This document shows positions 50,644 to 58,745 of a stretch of DNA of 64,000 nt, piece by piece. Position 1 is the first letter of the stretch. Each line of letters starts with the position of its first letter. The notes beneath the pieces are model-generated. The model was not told the DNA's origin. It searched no databases and saw nothing but the letters and a program-made list of their open reading frames with translations. The position numbers and the translations under genes were made by a program. This stretch comes from Kitasatospora sp. NBC_01287 (lineage in GTDB: Bacteria; Actinomycetota; Actinomycetes; Streptomycetales; Streptomycetaceae), in NCBI RefSeq assembly GCF_026340565.1, contig NZ_JAPEPB010000001.1, positions 5,494,501 to 5,558,500 on the forward strand. The letters run 5' to 3'.

Positions 50644-52239
50644 GTGTCCTCAGCAACCCCCGAACAGTCCGCCGCCTCGGTCGACACCGTCCTGGTGGTC
50701 GACTTCGGCGCCCAGTACGCCCAGCTCATCGCCCGCCGGGTGCGTGAGGCGCGGGTCTACAGCGAGATCGTGCCGAGCACCATGCCGGTCGCCGAGATGC
50801 TCGCCAAGAACCCGAAGGCGATCATCCTCTCCGGCGGCCCGTCCTCGGTCTACGAGGAGGGCGCGCCGCGGCTCGACCGAGCGATCTTCGAGGCCGGGGT
50901 GCCGGTCTTCGGCATGTGCTACGGCTTCCAGCTGATGGCGATCACCCTCGGCGGCACCGTCGACAACAGCGGTGCGCGCGAGTACGGCCGCACCCCGCTG
51001 CACGTCTCCCGGTCCGGCTCGACCCTGTTCGAGGGCACCCCGGACGAGCAGTCGGTGTGGATGTCGCACGGCGACGCCTGCTCCGCCGCGCCCGAGGGCT
51101 TCACCGTCACGGCCGCCACCGACGTGGTCCCGGTCGCCGCCTTCGAGAACGACGAGGCCAGGCTCTACGGCGTCCAGTACCACCCCGAGGTCCTGCACTC
51201 CACCCACGGCCAGCAGATCCTCGAACACTTCCTCTACCGCGGCGCGGGCATCGCCCCGACCTGGACCACCCACAACGTGGTGGACGAGCAGATCGCGCTG
51301 ATCAAGGCGCAGGTCGGCGACAAGCGCGCGATCTGCGGCCTGTCCGGCGGCGTGGACTCCGCGGTGGCCGCCGCGCTGGTGGCCAAGGCCATCGGTGACC
51401 AGCTCACCTGCGTCTACGTCGACCATGGTCTGATGCGCAAGGGCGAGACCGAGCAGGTCGAGAAGGACTTCGTGGCCGCCACCGGGGTCAAGCTCAAGGT
51501 GGTGGACGCCGAGGAGCGGTTCCTGAGCGCGCTCAAGGGCGTCAGCGACCCGGAGGAGAAGCGCAAGATCATCGGCCGGGAGTTCATCCGGGTCTTCGAG
51601 CAGGCGCAGGCCGAGATCGTCGCCGAGGCCGGCGAGCACGGCGAGTCGGTCGACTTCCTGGTGCAGGGCACCCTCTACCCGGACGTGGTGGAGTCCGGCG
51701 GCGGCACCGGCACCGCGAACATCAAGTCGCACCACAACGTCGGCGGCCTGCCCGAGGACCTGCAGTTCTCGCTGGTCGAGCCGCTGCGCCAGCTGTTCAA
51801 GGACGAGGTCCGGATGGTCGGCCAGGAGCTCGGCCTGCCCGAGGAGATCGTCCAGCGCCAGCCGTTCCCCGGCCCCGGCCTGGGCATCCGGATCGTCGGC
51901 GAGGTCACCAAGGACCGCCTGGACCTGCTGCGCGAGGCCGACGCGATCGCCCGCGAGGAGCTGACCGCGGCCGGCCTGGACCGCGAGATCTGGCAGTGCC
52001 CGGTGGTGCTGCTCGCGGACGTGCGCAGCGTCGGCGTGCAGGGCGACGGCCGCACCTACGGTCACCCGATCGTGCTGCGCCCGGTCTCCTCCGAGGACGC
52101 CATGACCGCCGACTGGTCGCGGCTGCCCTACGAGGTGCTGGCCAAGATCTCCACCCGGATCACCAACGAGGTGCGCGACGTCAACCGCGTGGTGCTGGAC
52201 GTGACCAGCAAGCCGCCGGGCACCATCGAATGGGAGTAG
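50644..52239 (+). CDS. guaA: GMP synthase (glutamine-hydrolysing)
   Basis: Converts XMP to GMP using glutamine and ATP. It starts at GTG 50644 (VSSATPEQSAASVDTVLVVD) with GGAAGG upstream. It has 531 residues. The class I glutaminase domain (about 1-205) has the nucleophile Cys in FGMCYGFQ and the His-Glu pair in QYHPEV. The ATP pyrophosphatase domain (P-loop SGGVDSAVAA, about 233) and the C-terminal dimerisation domain (with GRTYGHPIVLRPV) follow, ending SKPPGTIEWE. It completes the guanine pathway with guaB, 16 kb upstream. Confidence 0.97.
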   Translation: MSSATPEQSAASVDTVLVVDFGAQYAQLIARRVREARVYSEIVPSTMPVAEMLAKNPKAIILSGGPSSVYEEGAPRLDRAIFEAGVPVFGMCYGFQLMAITLGGTVDNSGAREYGRTPLHVSRSGSTLFEGTPDEQSVWMSHGDACSAAPEGFTVTAATDVVPVAAFENDEARLYGVQYHPEVLHSTHGQQILEHFLYRGAGIAPTWTTHNVVDEQIALIKAQVGDKRAICGLSGGVDSAVAAALVAKAIGDQLTCVYVDHGLMRKGETEQVEKDFVAATGVKLKVVDAEERFLSALKGVSDPEEKRKIIGREFIRVFEQAQAEIVAEAGEHGESVDFLVQGTLYPDVVESGGGTGTANIKSHHNVGGLPEDLQFSLVEPLRQLFKDEVRMVGQELGLPEEIVQRQPFPGPGLGIRIVGEVTKDRLDLLREADAIAREELTAAGLDREIWQCPVVLLADVRSVGVQGDGRTYGHPIVLRPVSSEDAMTADWSRLPYEVLAKISTRITNEVRDVNRVVLDVTSKPPGTIEWE

Positions 52240-52266
52240 GCCTCGGGAATCGCTCTCCCGGGCTTT

Positions 52267-52316
52267 GAACGGCCGCACCGCCATCCGCGTACCAGTGGGT
52301 GGCGGTGCGGCCGTTC
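52267..52316. terminator. Strong terminator after guaA
   Basis: A 17-bp perfect stem (52267-52283 with 52300-52316) with a 16-base loop begins 27 bases after the guaA stop. Confidence 0.85.
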
Positions 52317-52318
52317 GC

Positions 52319-52357
52319 GTCAGATCCGGCCAGGTCGCGGGTGCGGTCGGATCTGAC
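52319..52357. promoter_or_regulatory. Inverted repeat upstream of the DoxX-Rieske gene
   Basis: GTCAGATCCG (52319-52328) and CGGATCTGAC (52348-52357) are perfect 10-bp arms with 19 bases between them. It immediately follows the guaA terminator and lies 110 bases before the next start. The wide spacing suits a dimeric operator or a looser second hairpin. Confidence 0.45.
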
Positions 52358-52467
52358 ACCCAGCGATCGGGTTACCGTCAAAAACGGGCAGAATGCCGAT
52401 CGAACCAGTCGCGGTCCGGCCGCGCACCGGTGCGAGAACCGAGCGGGAACCGATGGAGGGTGACGCG

Positions 52468-53532
52468 ATGATGGAGGGCACCAGGGACTCGGTCGAGGCA
52501 GCCGGCTCCGGCTCCGAGCCACCGCCGGTCGCCGGGCCGGTGCCCCCGGGCAAGGCGGGCCGGGCCGAGCGCGCCGGCCGGCGCAAGGCCTTCGCCGGCC
52601 GGTTCGCGCTGCTGCCGCTGCGCCTGTTCCTCGGCGTCACCTTCAGCTACGCGGGCCTGGACAAGCTGGCGGACAGCCACTTCCTGGCGGGGGCCGGCGA
52701 TCCGCAGTCCTTCTACGCGCAGACCGTGGCCGCCAAGCCGCACAGCCCCGTCGGCTGGGCGCTGGCTCCGGCGCTGCACGCGCCCACCTTCTTCGGCCTG
52801 CTGATCGCCTTCGGTGAGCTGGCGGTCGGACTGGGCATCCTGTTCGGCCTCTGGGGCCGGATCGCCGCGCTGGGCGGCGCGGTGCTCAGCCTGACCCTCT
52901 TCCTCACCGTCAGCTTCAACGTCTCGCCCTACTACCTGGGCAACGACCTGCCCTACCTGATGGCCTGGACCGCGCTGGTGCTGGCCGGGACGCCGTACCT
53001 GTCGGTCGACGGCCTGCTGGCCTCCCGGGCCGCGCGGGACCGCCGACACGGTCTGACGGAGGAGGCGGTGCGCCGCCGCACCGTCCTGGACGGCTCGATC
53101 GCGGCGGTCGCGCTGGGCGGGGCCGGGCTGCTGGTCGGCTCGCTGACCGCCACCTTCATCCGGAAGAAGCCGAAGCCGGTCGCCGCCGCGCCCGCCGCGC
53201 CGCAGCCCGCGAGCGGTGCGGCGGCGCCCTCGGTCGCCGTCGCCGCCGTCCCGGTCGGCGGCTCGGCCACCGTCACCGACCCGGGCAGCGGCGACGCGAT
53301 CTACATCGTGCAGCCCAAGGCCGGCCAGTACTGCGGCCTCTCCTCGATCTGCACGCACGCCGGCTGCACCGTGAACCCGCCGAAGAACGGTCAGCTCAGC
53401 TGCCCCTGCCACGGCTCGGTCTTCGACGCGGCGACCGGTGCGGTGCTGACCGGCCCGGCCGTCAAGCCGCTGCCCAAGTACACGGTCACCAAGGCGGGCG
53501 ACCGGCTCGACCTGGGCCCGCTGCAGTCCTGA
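52468..53532 (+). CDS. DoxX-family membrane protein fused to a Rieske iron-sulfur domain
   Basis: ATG 52468 is chosen (GGAGGG seven bases upstream). It has 354 residues. After a disordered Gly/Pro/Ser start (1-45), a four-helix DoxX/DoxD-like membrane domain (about 46-185) contains LRLFLGVTFSYAGLDKLAD. A further hydrophobic segment (about 208-232) resembles a Tat or anchor element after RRR. A Pro/Ala linker leads to the Rieske domain (about 262-350) with cluster ligands Cys295, His297, Cys312 and His315 and the disulfide pair Cys300/Cys314. It probably moves electrons between a quinone or small electron carrier and an extracytoplasmic partner; the partner is unknown. Confidence 0.88.
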   Translation: MMEGTRDSVEAAGSGSEPPPVAGPVPPGKAGRAERAGRRKAFAGRFALLPLRLFLGVTFSYAGLDKLADSHFLAGAGDPQSFYAQTVAAKPHSPVGWALAPALHAPTFFGLLIAFGELAVGLGILFGLWGRIAALGGAVLSLTLFLTVSFNVSPYYLGNDLPYLMAWTALVLAGTPYLSVDGLLASRAARDRRHGLTEEAVRRRTVLDGSIAAVALGGAGLLVGSLTATFIRKKPKPVAAAPAAPQPASGAAAPSVAVAAVPVGGSATVTDPGSGDAIYIVQPKAGQYCGLSSICTHAGCTVNPPKNGQLSCPCHGSVFDAATGAVLTGPAVKPLPKYTVTKAGDRLDLGPLQS

Positions 53533-53537
53533 CGCAC

Positions 53538-53582
53538 CGTCGGCCCCGCTTCCCCGGCGCACCGGGGGGAGCGGGGCCGACG
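53538..53582. terminator. Long two-part hairpin after the DoxX-Rieske gene
   Basis: An outer 13-bp stem (53538-53550 with 53570-53582) encloses an inner 6-bp stem (CCCCGG/CCGGGG) with a CGCA loop. It lies between two convergent transcription units and can terminate both. Confidence 0.83.
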
Positions 53583-53622
53583 CCGCGTCAAGGCTCGGGC
53601 CGACCGCCGGTCGGTCTCGGGC

Positions 53623-53829
53623 TCAGGCGTCCGGGCCGCGGCCGCGGCGGGACATCGCCGCCACCGCGCCGGCCAGGCCGGCCGCGCCGAGCACGATGAA
53701 GGCGACCGGCATGACGATCCGTCCGTTCACCGAGACGCCGTTCAGCGAGGCGACCAGGTAGAGCACGGCGATCGCCGTGAAGAGGCCGCCGGCCAGCAGC
53801 GAGAAGAGGTCGAACCGATGCCGCTTCAT
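53623..53829 (-). CDS. Small two-helix membrane protein (68 aa)
   Basis: It starts at ATG 53829, overlapping the stop of the PspC gene (ATGA), so it is translationally coupled to it. The product MKRHRFDLFSLLAGGLF... has two hydrophobic segments (about 9-29 and 38-58) and a basic tail SRRGRGPDA. Its function is unknown; coupling suggests that it works with the PspC/LiaF-like protein in envelope-stress sensing. Confidence 0.82.
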   Translation of the reverse strand: MKRHRFDLFSLLAGGLFTAIAVLYLVASLNGVSVNGRIVMPVAFIVLGAAGLAGAVAAMSRRGRGPDA

Positions 53830-55406
53830 CCCTGCACCACCTGAATGTCGCCGAGGCCGACCTGCAGGGTCAGCTCGATGGTTCCCTTGTTCGCCGTGCC
53901 CTGGACCGGGTCCAGGCGGGTGATGACATGCGCGCCCACGTTGCCCTCCTGGACCCGGTCGGGCAGCTGGATGTTGCCGACCGTGGTGCGCGCGTCCAAC
54001 TCGACGGTGACGTCGGCCGGCAGCCTCAGGGTCGCGTCGCCCGCGCCGAGGCGGAGCGTGGTGGCCACGGTGCGGCCCGCCGGGTCGACCGCGGAGAGGT
54101 CGAGCCGTGCGTCGCCGGCCCCGAGACCGTAGCTGTGCCGCACCTCGCTCGCGCCGGCCGGGGCCCAGCTGCGGTTGCCCAGGCCCGCGCCGGCCGTGCC
54201 CGCCGTGCTGCCGACCGCGGTCAGCAGCAGGGTGACCAGCAGCGCCGGGACGACCAGCACCCGGGCCCGGCCGAACCTCGCGCCCACCAGGATGGTCACT
54301 CCGAGCCCGAGCAGGCCGGTGGCGAGCGTGGTGGAGAGCAGCACCGTGCCGGCCAGGTGCCCGTTGAGCGACCAGACGAGCCAGGCCACGCCCACCGAGA
54401 GCAGCAGGCCGAACGGGGCGAGCACCGAGCGCGCCCGGCGCTCGCGGCGCTCCGGTGGCGGCGGTGGCGGCGGGGTGGCCGCGTTCTTGCGCAGCGGGTC
54501 GCCCGCGGGCAGGTCGGTCCGCTGCCACCAGGCCTGGGCCGGCGCACCGGGTGGCGGGGGCGCGCCGTACGGGTCGCGCTCGGGGTGGCGCGGGTCCCAG
54601 AGGTAGCCGGTGCGGTTCTGCGGTGCGTCCGCGGCGCTCTCCGACGGGGCGTCAGCGCGCTCGGCGGCGTCCCGGGGGCGCTGGCCCCTGGTCGGGTCGA
54701 CCCGCTCGTGCAGCTCTTCGGCGGCGGTGGCCAAGCCCTCGCGCAGCTGCGCCGCGTGCTCGGCCCACTCCCCGCGCAGCTCGGCCTTGCGGGAGGCCCA
54801 CTCCTCGTGGAAGTCCTGGCGCCAGGTCTTCCAGTCGCTCAACGGCGAGGCGCTGCCCCGGCCCGGTGCGGCGGCCGGCCCGGTCGGCCCGGTCGGCCGG
54901 TCGTACGGACCGCCGGGCCGCGGCGGGCGTCCGAGCCCGCGGGCCCGGCGGCGCCGCTCAGGGTCGTGCCGCACCGCGAAGAAGACCATCGCGCCCAGCA
55001 GCAGCAATGGCAGGACCGAGTCGCCGCTGCCCATCCAGGAGAAGAACACCCCGGTGCCGATCACGGTGAGCAGCACCGCGCCGATCGACTGCCCGTCCAC
55101 CCGGCCGGTGAGCACCCGCTGCAGCTCGGTGCGTCCGAGGCCGCCCTCCTCGCCCTCCGGCCGCACCTGGAGCGGCACGATCAGCCAGGCCAGTCCGTAG
55201 AGGAACAGTCCCAGGCCGCCGGTCAGGCAGAGCACCGCGGTGACCACCCGGAAGACCACCGGGTCGATGTCCAGGTGGCGGCCGAGCCCCCCGCAGACCC
55301 CGGCCACCACCCGGTGGTCCTGGTCCCGGGTGAGTGGTGGCCGGCCGTCCCCTGGCTGTTCCTCGGCGATCCGCTCGTCCGCGGCCGCGCTCTGCTCCTC
55401 CGTCAT
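53826..55406 (-). CDS. PspC-domain membrane protein with LiaF-like C-terminus
   Basis: It has 526 residues from ATG 55406. The PspC domain (about 26-82) has VVAGVCGGLGRHLDIDPVVFRVV and GLFLYGLAWLIVPL. Further transmembrane segments lie near 108-145. A cytoplasmic, charged region (about 150-320, with DWKTWRQDFHEEWASRKAEL and a polyproline run) is followed by a helix cluster at about 325-400 and an extracytoplasmic beta-repeat domain (about 415-526). In that domain LGAGDARLDLSAVD and LGAGDATLRLPADV repeat, as in LiaF/DUF4097-type folds. It probably senses membrane stress and acts with the nearby PspC histidine kinase. Confidence 0.88.
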   Translation of the reverse strand: MTEEQSAAADERIAEEQPGDGRPPLTRDQDHRVVAGVCGGLGRHLDIDPVVFRVVTAVLCLTGGLGLFLYGLAWLIVPLQVRPEGEEGGLGRTELQRVLTGRVDGQSIGAVLLTVIGTGVFFSWMGSGDSVLPLLLLGAMVFFAVRHDPERRRRARGLGRPPRPGGPYDRPTGPTGPAAAPGRGSASPLSDWKTWRQDFHEEWASRKAELRGEWAEHAAQLREGLATAAEELHERVDPTRGQRPRDAAERADAPSESAADAPQNRTGYLWDPRHPERDPYGAPPPPGAPAQAWWQRTDLPAGDPLRKNAATPPPPPPPERRERRARSVLAPFGLLLSVGVAWLVWSLNGHLAGTVLLSTTLATGLLGLGVTILVGARFGRARVLVVPALLVTLLLTAVGSTAGTAGAGLGNRSWAPAGASEVRHSYGLGAGDARLDLSAVDPAGRTVATTLRLGAGDATLRLPADVTVELDARTTVGNIQLPDRVQEGNVGAHVITRLDPVQGTANKGTIELTLQVGLGDIQVVQG

Positions 55407-55487
55407 GGCTCCATCCTGCGGGTTCCAGGGGCCGGGCGGGAGCGGGTCGGTCCCTGCCCGGACCCTGATCTCTCCCTGAGAGCCCGG

Positions 55488-56234
55488 TCAGGGGCGGCCG
55501 GCCGGGCGGTCCCCTGGACGGTCCGTGGCGGCGGCCTGCTCGATGCTGCCGAGCAGGCCGGTGTAGAAGGCCTGCGCGATCCGGGTGTAGCCCAGGTCGT
55601 CGGGGTGCAGCCGGTCGGCGAACTCGTCGCTGGTCAGGGCGGGCGGCCCGATGTAGGTCAGCCGCCGGCCGAGTCGCCGCTCGACCCCTTGGAGCAGTTG
55701 GGCCCGCTCGTTGAAGCCGGCCACCAGCGGCTGGAGGCCGCCGGTGGTCGGGATCAGGCCGAGCAGTACCACGGCTACGCCGGGCCGGTCGGTGAAGATC
55801 CGGTCCAGCAGCAGCTGGAGGCGGTCCACCGCGTGCGCCTTGTCCGCCCCTCGGTCCAGGTCGTTGATGCCGATGTGGAGCAGCACCACGTCCGGCCGGG
55901 AGGCCTGGAGCCAGCCGTCCACCCGGCCCCGCAGGTCGTTGATCATCCAGCCGCTGTGGCCCTCGTGCCACGGCTGCGCGAAGGCGCCGTCGCGCTGCGA
56001 GCCGACGAATTCGGCGGCGACGTCGGGGCGCAGGCTCACCAGTCGCCAGAGCGGCAGCCGGTAGCCGGTGTCGTGCAGGCTGCCCACCCCCACGGTGATC
56101 GAGTCGCCGAGCGGCATGATCCGCAGCGCCGGCCGGCCGGCGCGGGTGGAGGCGGCACTGGAGGTCGGGCCGGCGGCCAGCACGGCGCCCGCGCAGAGCG
56201 CCGCGGCCACGAGCGTGGAGATGATCCGTTTCAA
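55488..56234 (-). CDS. Secreted SGNH/GDSL hydrolase
   Basis: It has 248 residues from ATG 56234. The signal peptide (about 1-28) ends SSAAS. The SGNH blocks are complete: block I PLGDSIT with nucleophile Ser45, a Gly in block II (HEGHSGWMI), block III GINDL with Asn, and block V with the catalytic Asp and His in DRLHPDDLGY. It is probably an esterase or lipase acting outside the membrane, for example on acetylated polysaccharide. It lies 81 bases upstream of the PspC gene on the same strand and is divergent from the PspC kinase. Confidence 0.9.
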   Translation of the reverse strand: MKRIISTLVAAALCAGAVLAAGPTSSAASTRAGRPALRIMPLGDSITVGVGSLHDTGYRLPLWRLVSLRPDVAAEFVGSQRDGAFAQPWHEGHSGWMINDLRGRVDGWLQASRPDVVLLHIGINDLDRGADKAHAVDRLQLLLDRIFTDRPGVAVVLLGLIPTTGGLQPLVAGFNERAQLLQGVERRLGRRLTYIGPPALTSDEFADRLHPDDLGYTRIAQAFYTGLLGSIEQAAATDRPGDRPAGRP

Positions 56235-56447
56235 GAGGTACCTCCCGGTAGGTGACGTGGTGTCAGCTACCGTGAGATAGGAAGTTCATAAGATCAATCA
56301 GCCTGGCCACGACACGCCCAGCTCTCCTCCGGACGGCAGCCGACGGTCTTCGCCGCCTGGACGGTCCTCGTCACCGGACGGGCTCCGTCGCCTGACGATC
56401 TTCGCCACCTAGGGGACGGACCCTGATGCGCCGGCAACCGCGCGCGT

Positions 56448-57932
56448 GTGACCATCGGTGGCGTGGCAGCCCCCGGTACCGAACCCGAACCGAGCACGAC
56501 CACCCCCGACGGCCCGCCGTCCGGGGGAGCCGAGCCGACCCCGGGTCCGGCCGCGCCGCCCTACCGCAAGCTCTACCGCAGCCCGCACTCGCGGATGCTG
56601 GGCGGGGTGGCGCACGGGCTCGCCGTGCACCTGGGCCTGCCGGTCACCTGGGTGCGGGCCGCCTTCGTCCTGCTCTTCTTCGCCAACGGCATCGGCGTGC
56701 TGCTGTACGCGGCCTTCTGGTTCGTGGTGCCGATCGGCATCGGCGAGCCGGCCCGCGGCGGCCTGGGCCCCACCTATGTCTGGCTGAACGGGCAGTTCGT
56801 TCCCGCCGACACGGTCGGGGCCAGGCCGCAGCCGCTGCGCAAGGGGCAGCCGGGCCGGCTCGGCCGGCTGCGCGACCTGCTGCAGGGCACCTTCCAGGGC
56901 GAGCCGGTGGTCCCCGAGCAGGCCTCCGCCGAGAGGGGCCAGAGCGGCGCGACCAGCCGGCAGAACCTCGGTCAGCTCGCCGCGCTGCTGATGCTGGTCG
57001 TCGGCGTGATGGCCCTGCTCAACGTGCTCAACATCCAGTCCTCGCAGCCCTACACCTGGCCGCTGCTGGCGATCGGCGTCGGCGTCGCGCTGGTCTGGCG
57101 GCAGGCCGACGACTCCCGCTGGCAGCGCTGGTTCGGGCTGGAGGGCGGCGGCAAGCGGCGCGGCGCGTTCGCCCGGGTCGGCGCGGGCGTGCTGCTGGTG
57201 ACGGTGGGCATCATCGGCTTCCTGATCCTGCAGGGCACCGGCTCCACCGTCGCCTCGGTGATCGAGGCCTCGCTCGCGGTGCTGGCCGGGGTGCTGGTGC
57301 TGACCGGGCCGTACGCGCTGCGGATGTGGCAGGACCTGGGTGCCGAGCGGACCGCCCGGATCAGGGCCCAGGAGCGGGCCGAGATCGCCGCCCACATCCA
57401 CGACTCGGTCCTGCACACGCTGACCCTGATCCAGCGCAGGTCCGAGGACCCCAAGGAGGTGCAGCGCCTGGCCCGGGCCCAGGAGCGCGAGTTGCGGCTC
57501 TGGCTCTACCGCCCGGAGGCGGCCGCCGAGGCCGCGCCCGACACCTTGGCCGAGCGGCTGCGCGAGGTGGTCGCCGAGGTCGAGGACCGGCACGGCGTCC
57601 CGGTCGAGCTGGTCTGCGTGGGCGACTGCCCGATGGACGAGAAGGTCGCGGCGCAGATGCAGGCAGCGCGTGAAGCGATGGTCAACGCCGCCAAGTACGG
57701 TGGCGGAGGACCGGTGCAGGTCTACGCCGAGGTGGAGGGGAGGACGGTGTCGGTGTTCGTACGCGACCACGGCCCCGGATTCGACCCGGAGACCGTGCCG
57801 GGGGACCGGATGGGCGTCCGCGAGTCGATCATCGGCCGGATGAAGCGCCACGGCGGCACCGCACGGGTGCGCCCGGCGCCGGACGGCGGCACCGAGGTCG
57901 AACTGGAGATGGAGAGAGCTGCTGATGACTGA
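56448..57932 (+). CDS. PspC-domain sensor histidine kinase
   Basis: It has 494 residues from GTG 56448 (GTG 56463 is an alternative; neither has a clear ribosome site). The N-terminal PspC domain (about 37-98, SRMLGGVAHGLAVHLGLPVTWVR) is followed by transmembrane segments near 178-196, 204-217, 244-262 and 270-290. The histidine-kinase region of the NarL-partner type has His318 in AAHIHDSVLHTLTLIQRR. The ATPase domain has AREAMVNAAKYGG, DHGPGFDPE and RMGVRESIIGRM. Its stop overlaps the response-regulator start by 8 bases. Confidence 0.92.
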   Translation: MTIGGVAAPGTEPEPSTTTPDGPPSGGAEPTPGPAAPPYRKLYRSPHSRMLGGVAHGLAVHLGLPVTWVRAAFVLLFFANGIGVLLYAAFWFVVPIGIGEPARGGLGPTYVWLNGQFVPADTVGARPQPLRKGQPGRLGRLRDLLQGTFQGEPVVPEQASAERGQSGATSRQNLGQLAALLMLVVGVMALLNVLNIQSSQPYTWPLLAIGVGVALVWRQADDSRWQRWFGLEGGGKRRGAFARVGAGVLLVTVGIIGFLILQGTGSTVASVIEASLAVLAGVLVLTGPYALRMWQDLGAERTARIRAQERAEIAAHIHDSVLHTLTLIQRRSEDPKEVQRLARAQERELRLWLYRPEAAAEAAPDTLAERLREVVAEVEDRHGVPVELVCVGDCPMDEKVAAQMQAAREAMVNAAKYGGGGPVQVYAEVEGRTVSVFVRDHGPGFDPETVPGDRMGVRESIIGRMKRHGGTARVRPAPDGGTEVELEMERAADD

Positions 57933-58626
57933 GGCCGTGTCGACAGGAGCCGGGGCGGACGGGCCCGTCCGGGTGGCCCGGGTGGTGCTGGTGGACGACC
58001 ACCGGATGTTCCGCACCGGTGTGCGGGCCGAGATCGGCCGCACCGAGACCACCGGCATCGACGTGGTGGGGGAGGCCGACGACGTCGAGTCGGCGGTCAA
58101 GGTGGTCGCCGAGACCCGCCCCGACGTGGTGCTGCTCGACGTCCACCTGCCCGGTGGCGGCGGGGTCGAGGTGCTGCGCCGCTCGGCCGCCGTGATGGGC
58201 GAGCCGGGCGGGGTGAAGTTCCTCGCGCTCTCCGTCTCCGACGCCGCCGAGGACGTGATCGGCGTGATCCGCGGTGGTGCCCGCGGCTACGTCACCAAGA
58301 CCATCACCGGCGCCGACCTGGTCAACGCCGTCTTCCGGATCGCCGACGGCGACGCGGTCTTCTCACCGCGGCTGGCCGGCTTCGTGCTGGACGCCTTCGC
58401 CGCCACCGACACCCCGCCGGTGGACGAGGACCTCGACCGCCTCACCCAGCGCGAGCGCGAGGTGCTGCGGCTGATCGCACGCGGCTACGCCTACAAGGAG
58501 ATCGCCAAGCAGCTCTTCATCTCGGTGAAGACCGTGGAGAGCCACGTCTCGGCGGTGCTGCGCAAGCTCCAGCTGAGCAACCGGCACGAGTTGACCCGCT
58601 GGGCGACGGCGCGACGGCTGATCTGA
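57925..58626 (+). CDS. NarL/LuxR-family response regulator
   Basis: It has 233 residues, starting MTEAVSTGAGADGPVRVARV. The receiver has Asp24-Asp25, the phosphorylation site Asp72 (VVLLDVHLPGG) and the Lys of YVTKTI. The C-terminal LuxR HTH (about 163-225) has LTQREREVLRLIARGYAYKE and SVKTVESHVSAVLRKL. It is the cognate partner of the overlapping PspC kinase. Targets probably include the divergent PspC/SGNH genes (inference). Confidence 0.94.
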   Translation: MTEAVSTGAGADGPVRVARVVLVDDHRMFRTGVRAEIGRTETTGIDVVGEADDVESAVKVVAETRPDVVLLDVHLPGGGGVEVLRRSAAVMGEPGGVKFLALSVSDAAEDVIGVIRGGARGYVTKTITGADLVNAVFRIADGDAVFSPRLAGFVLDAFAATDTPPVDEDLDRLTQREREVLRLIARGYAYKEIAKQLFISVKTVESHVSAVLRKLQLSNRHELTRWATARRLI

Positions 58627-58745
58627 GGCGGCGCCAGCGGCTCGCGTGGGAGTAATCAGGCCGACACCTACGGTAATGTGCCTGATGCACACCGGGTCCT
58701 GCGGTCTCGCGCGGGCGCCGTCGATCACCCCTTGCGAGAGTCCGC

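Noticed and set aside
58655..58686. ATCAGGC-N18-GCCTGAT upstream of the first acyltransferase
   Set aside because: It is only 7 bp with a wide spacer and could be chance in GC-rich DNA; there is no supporting promoter.
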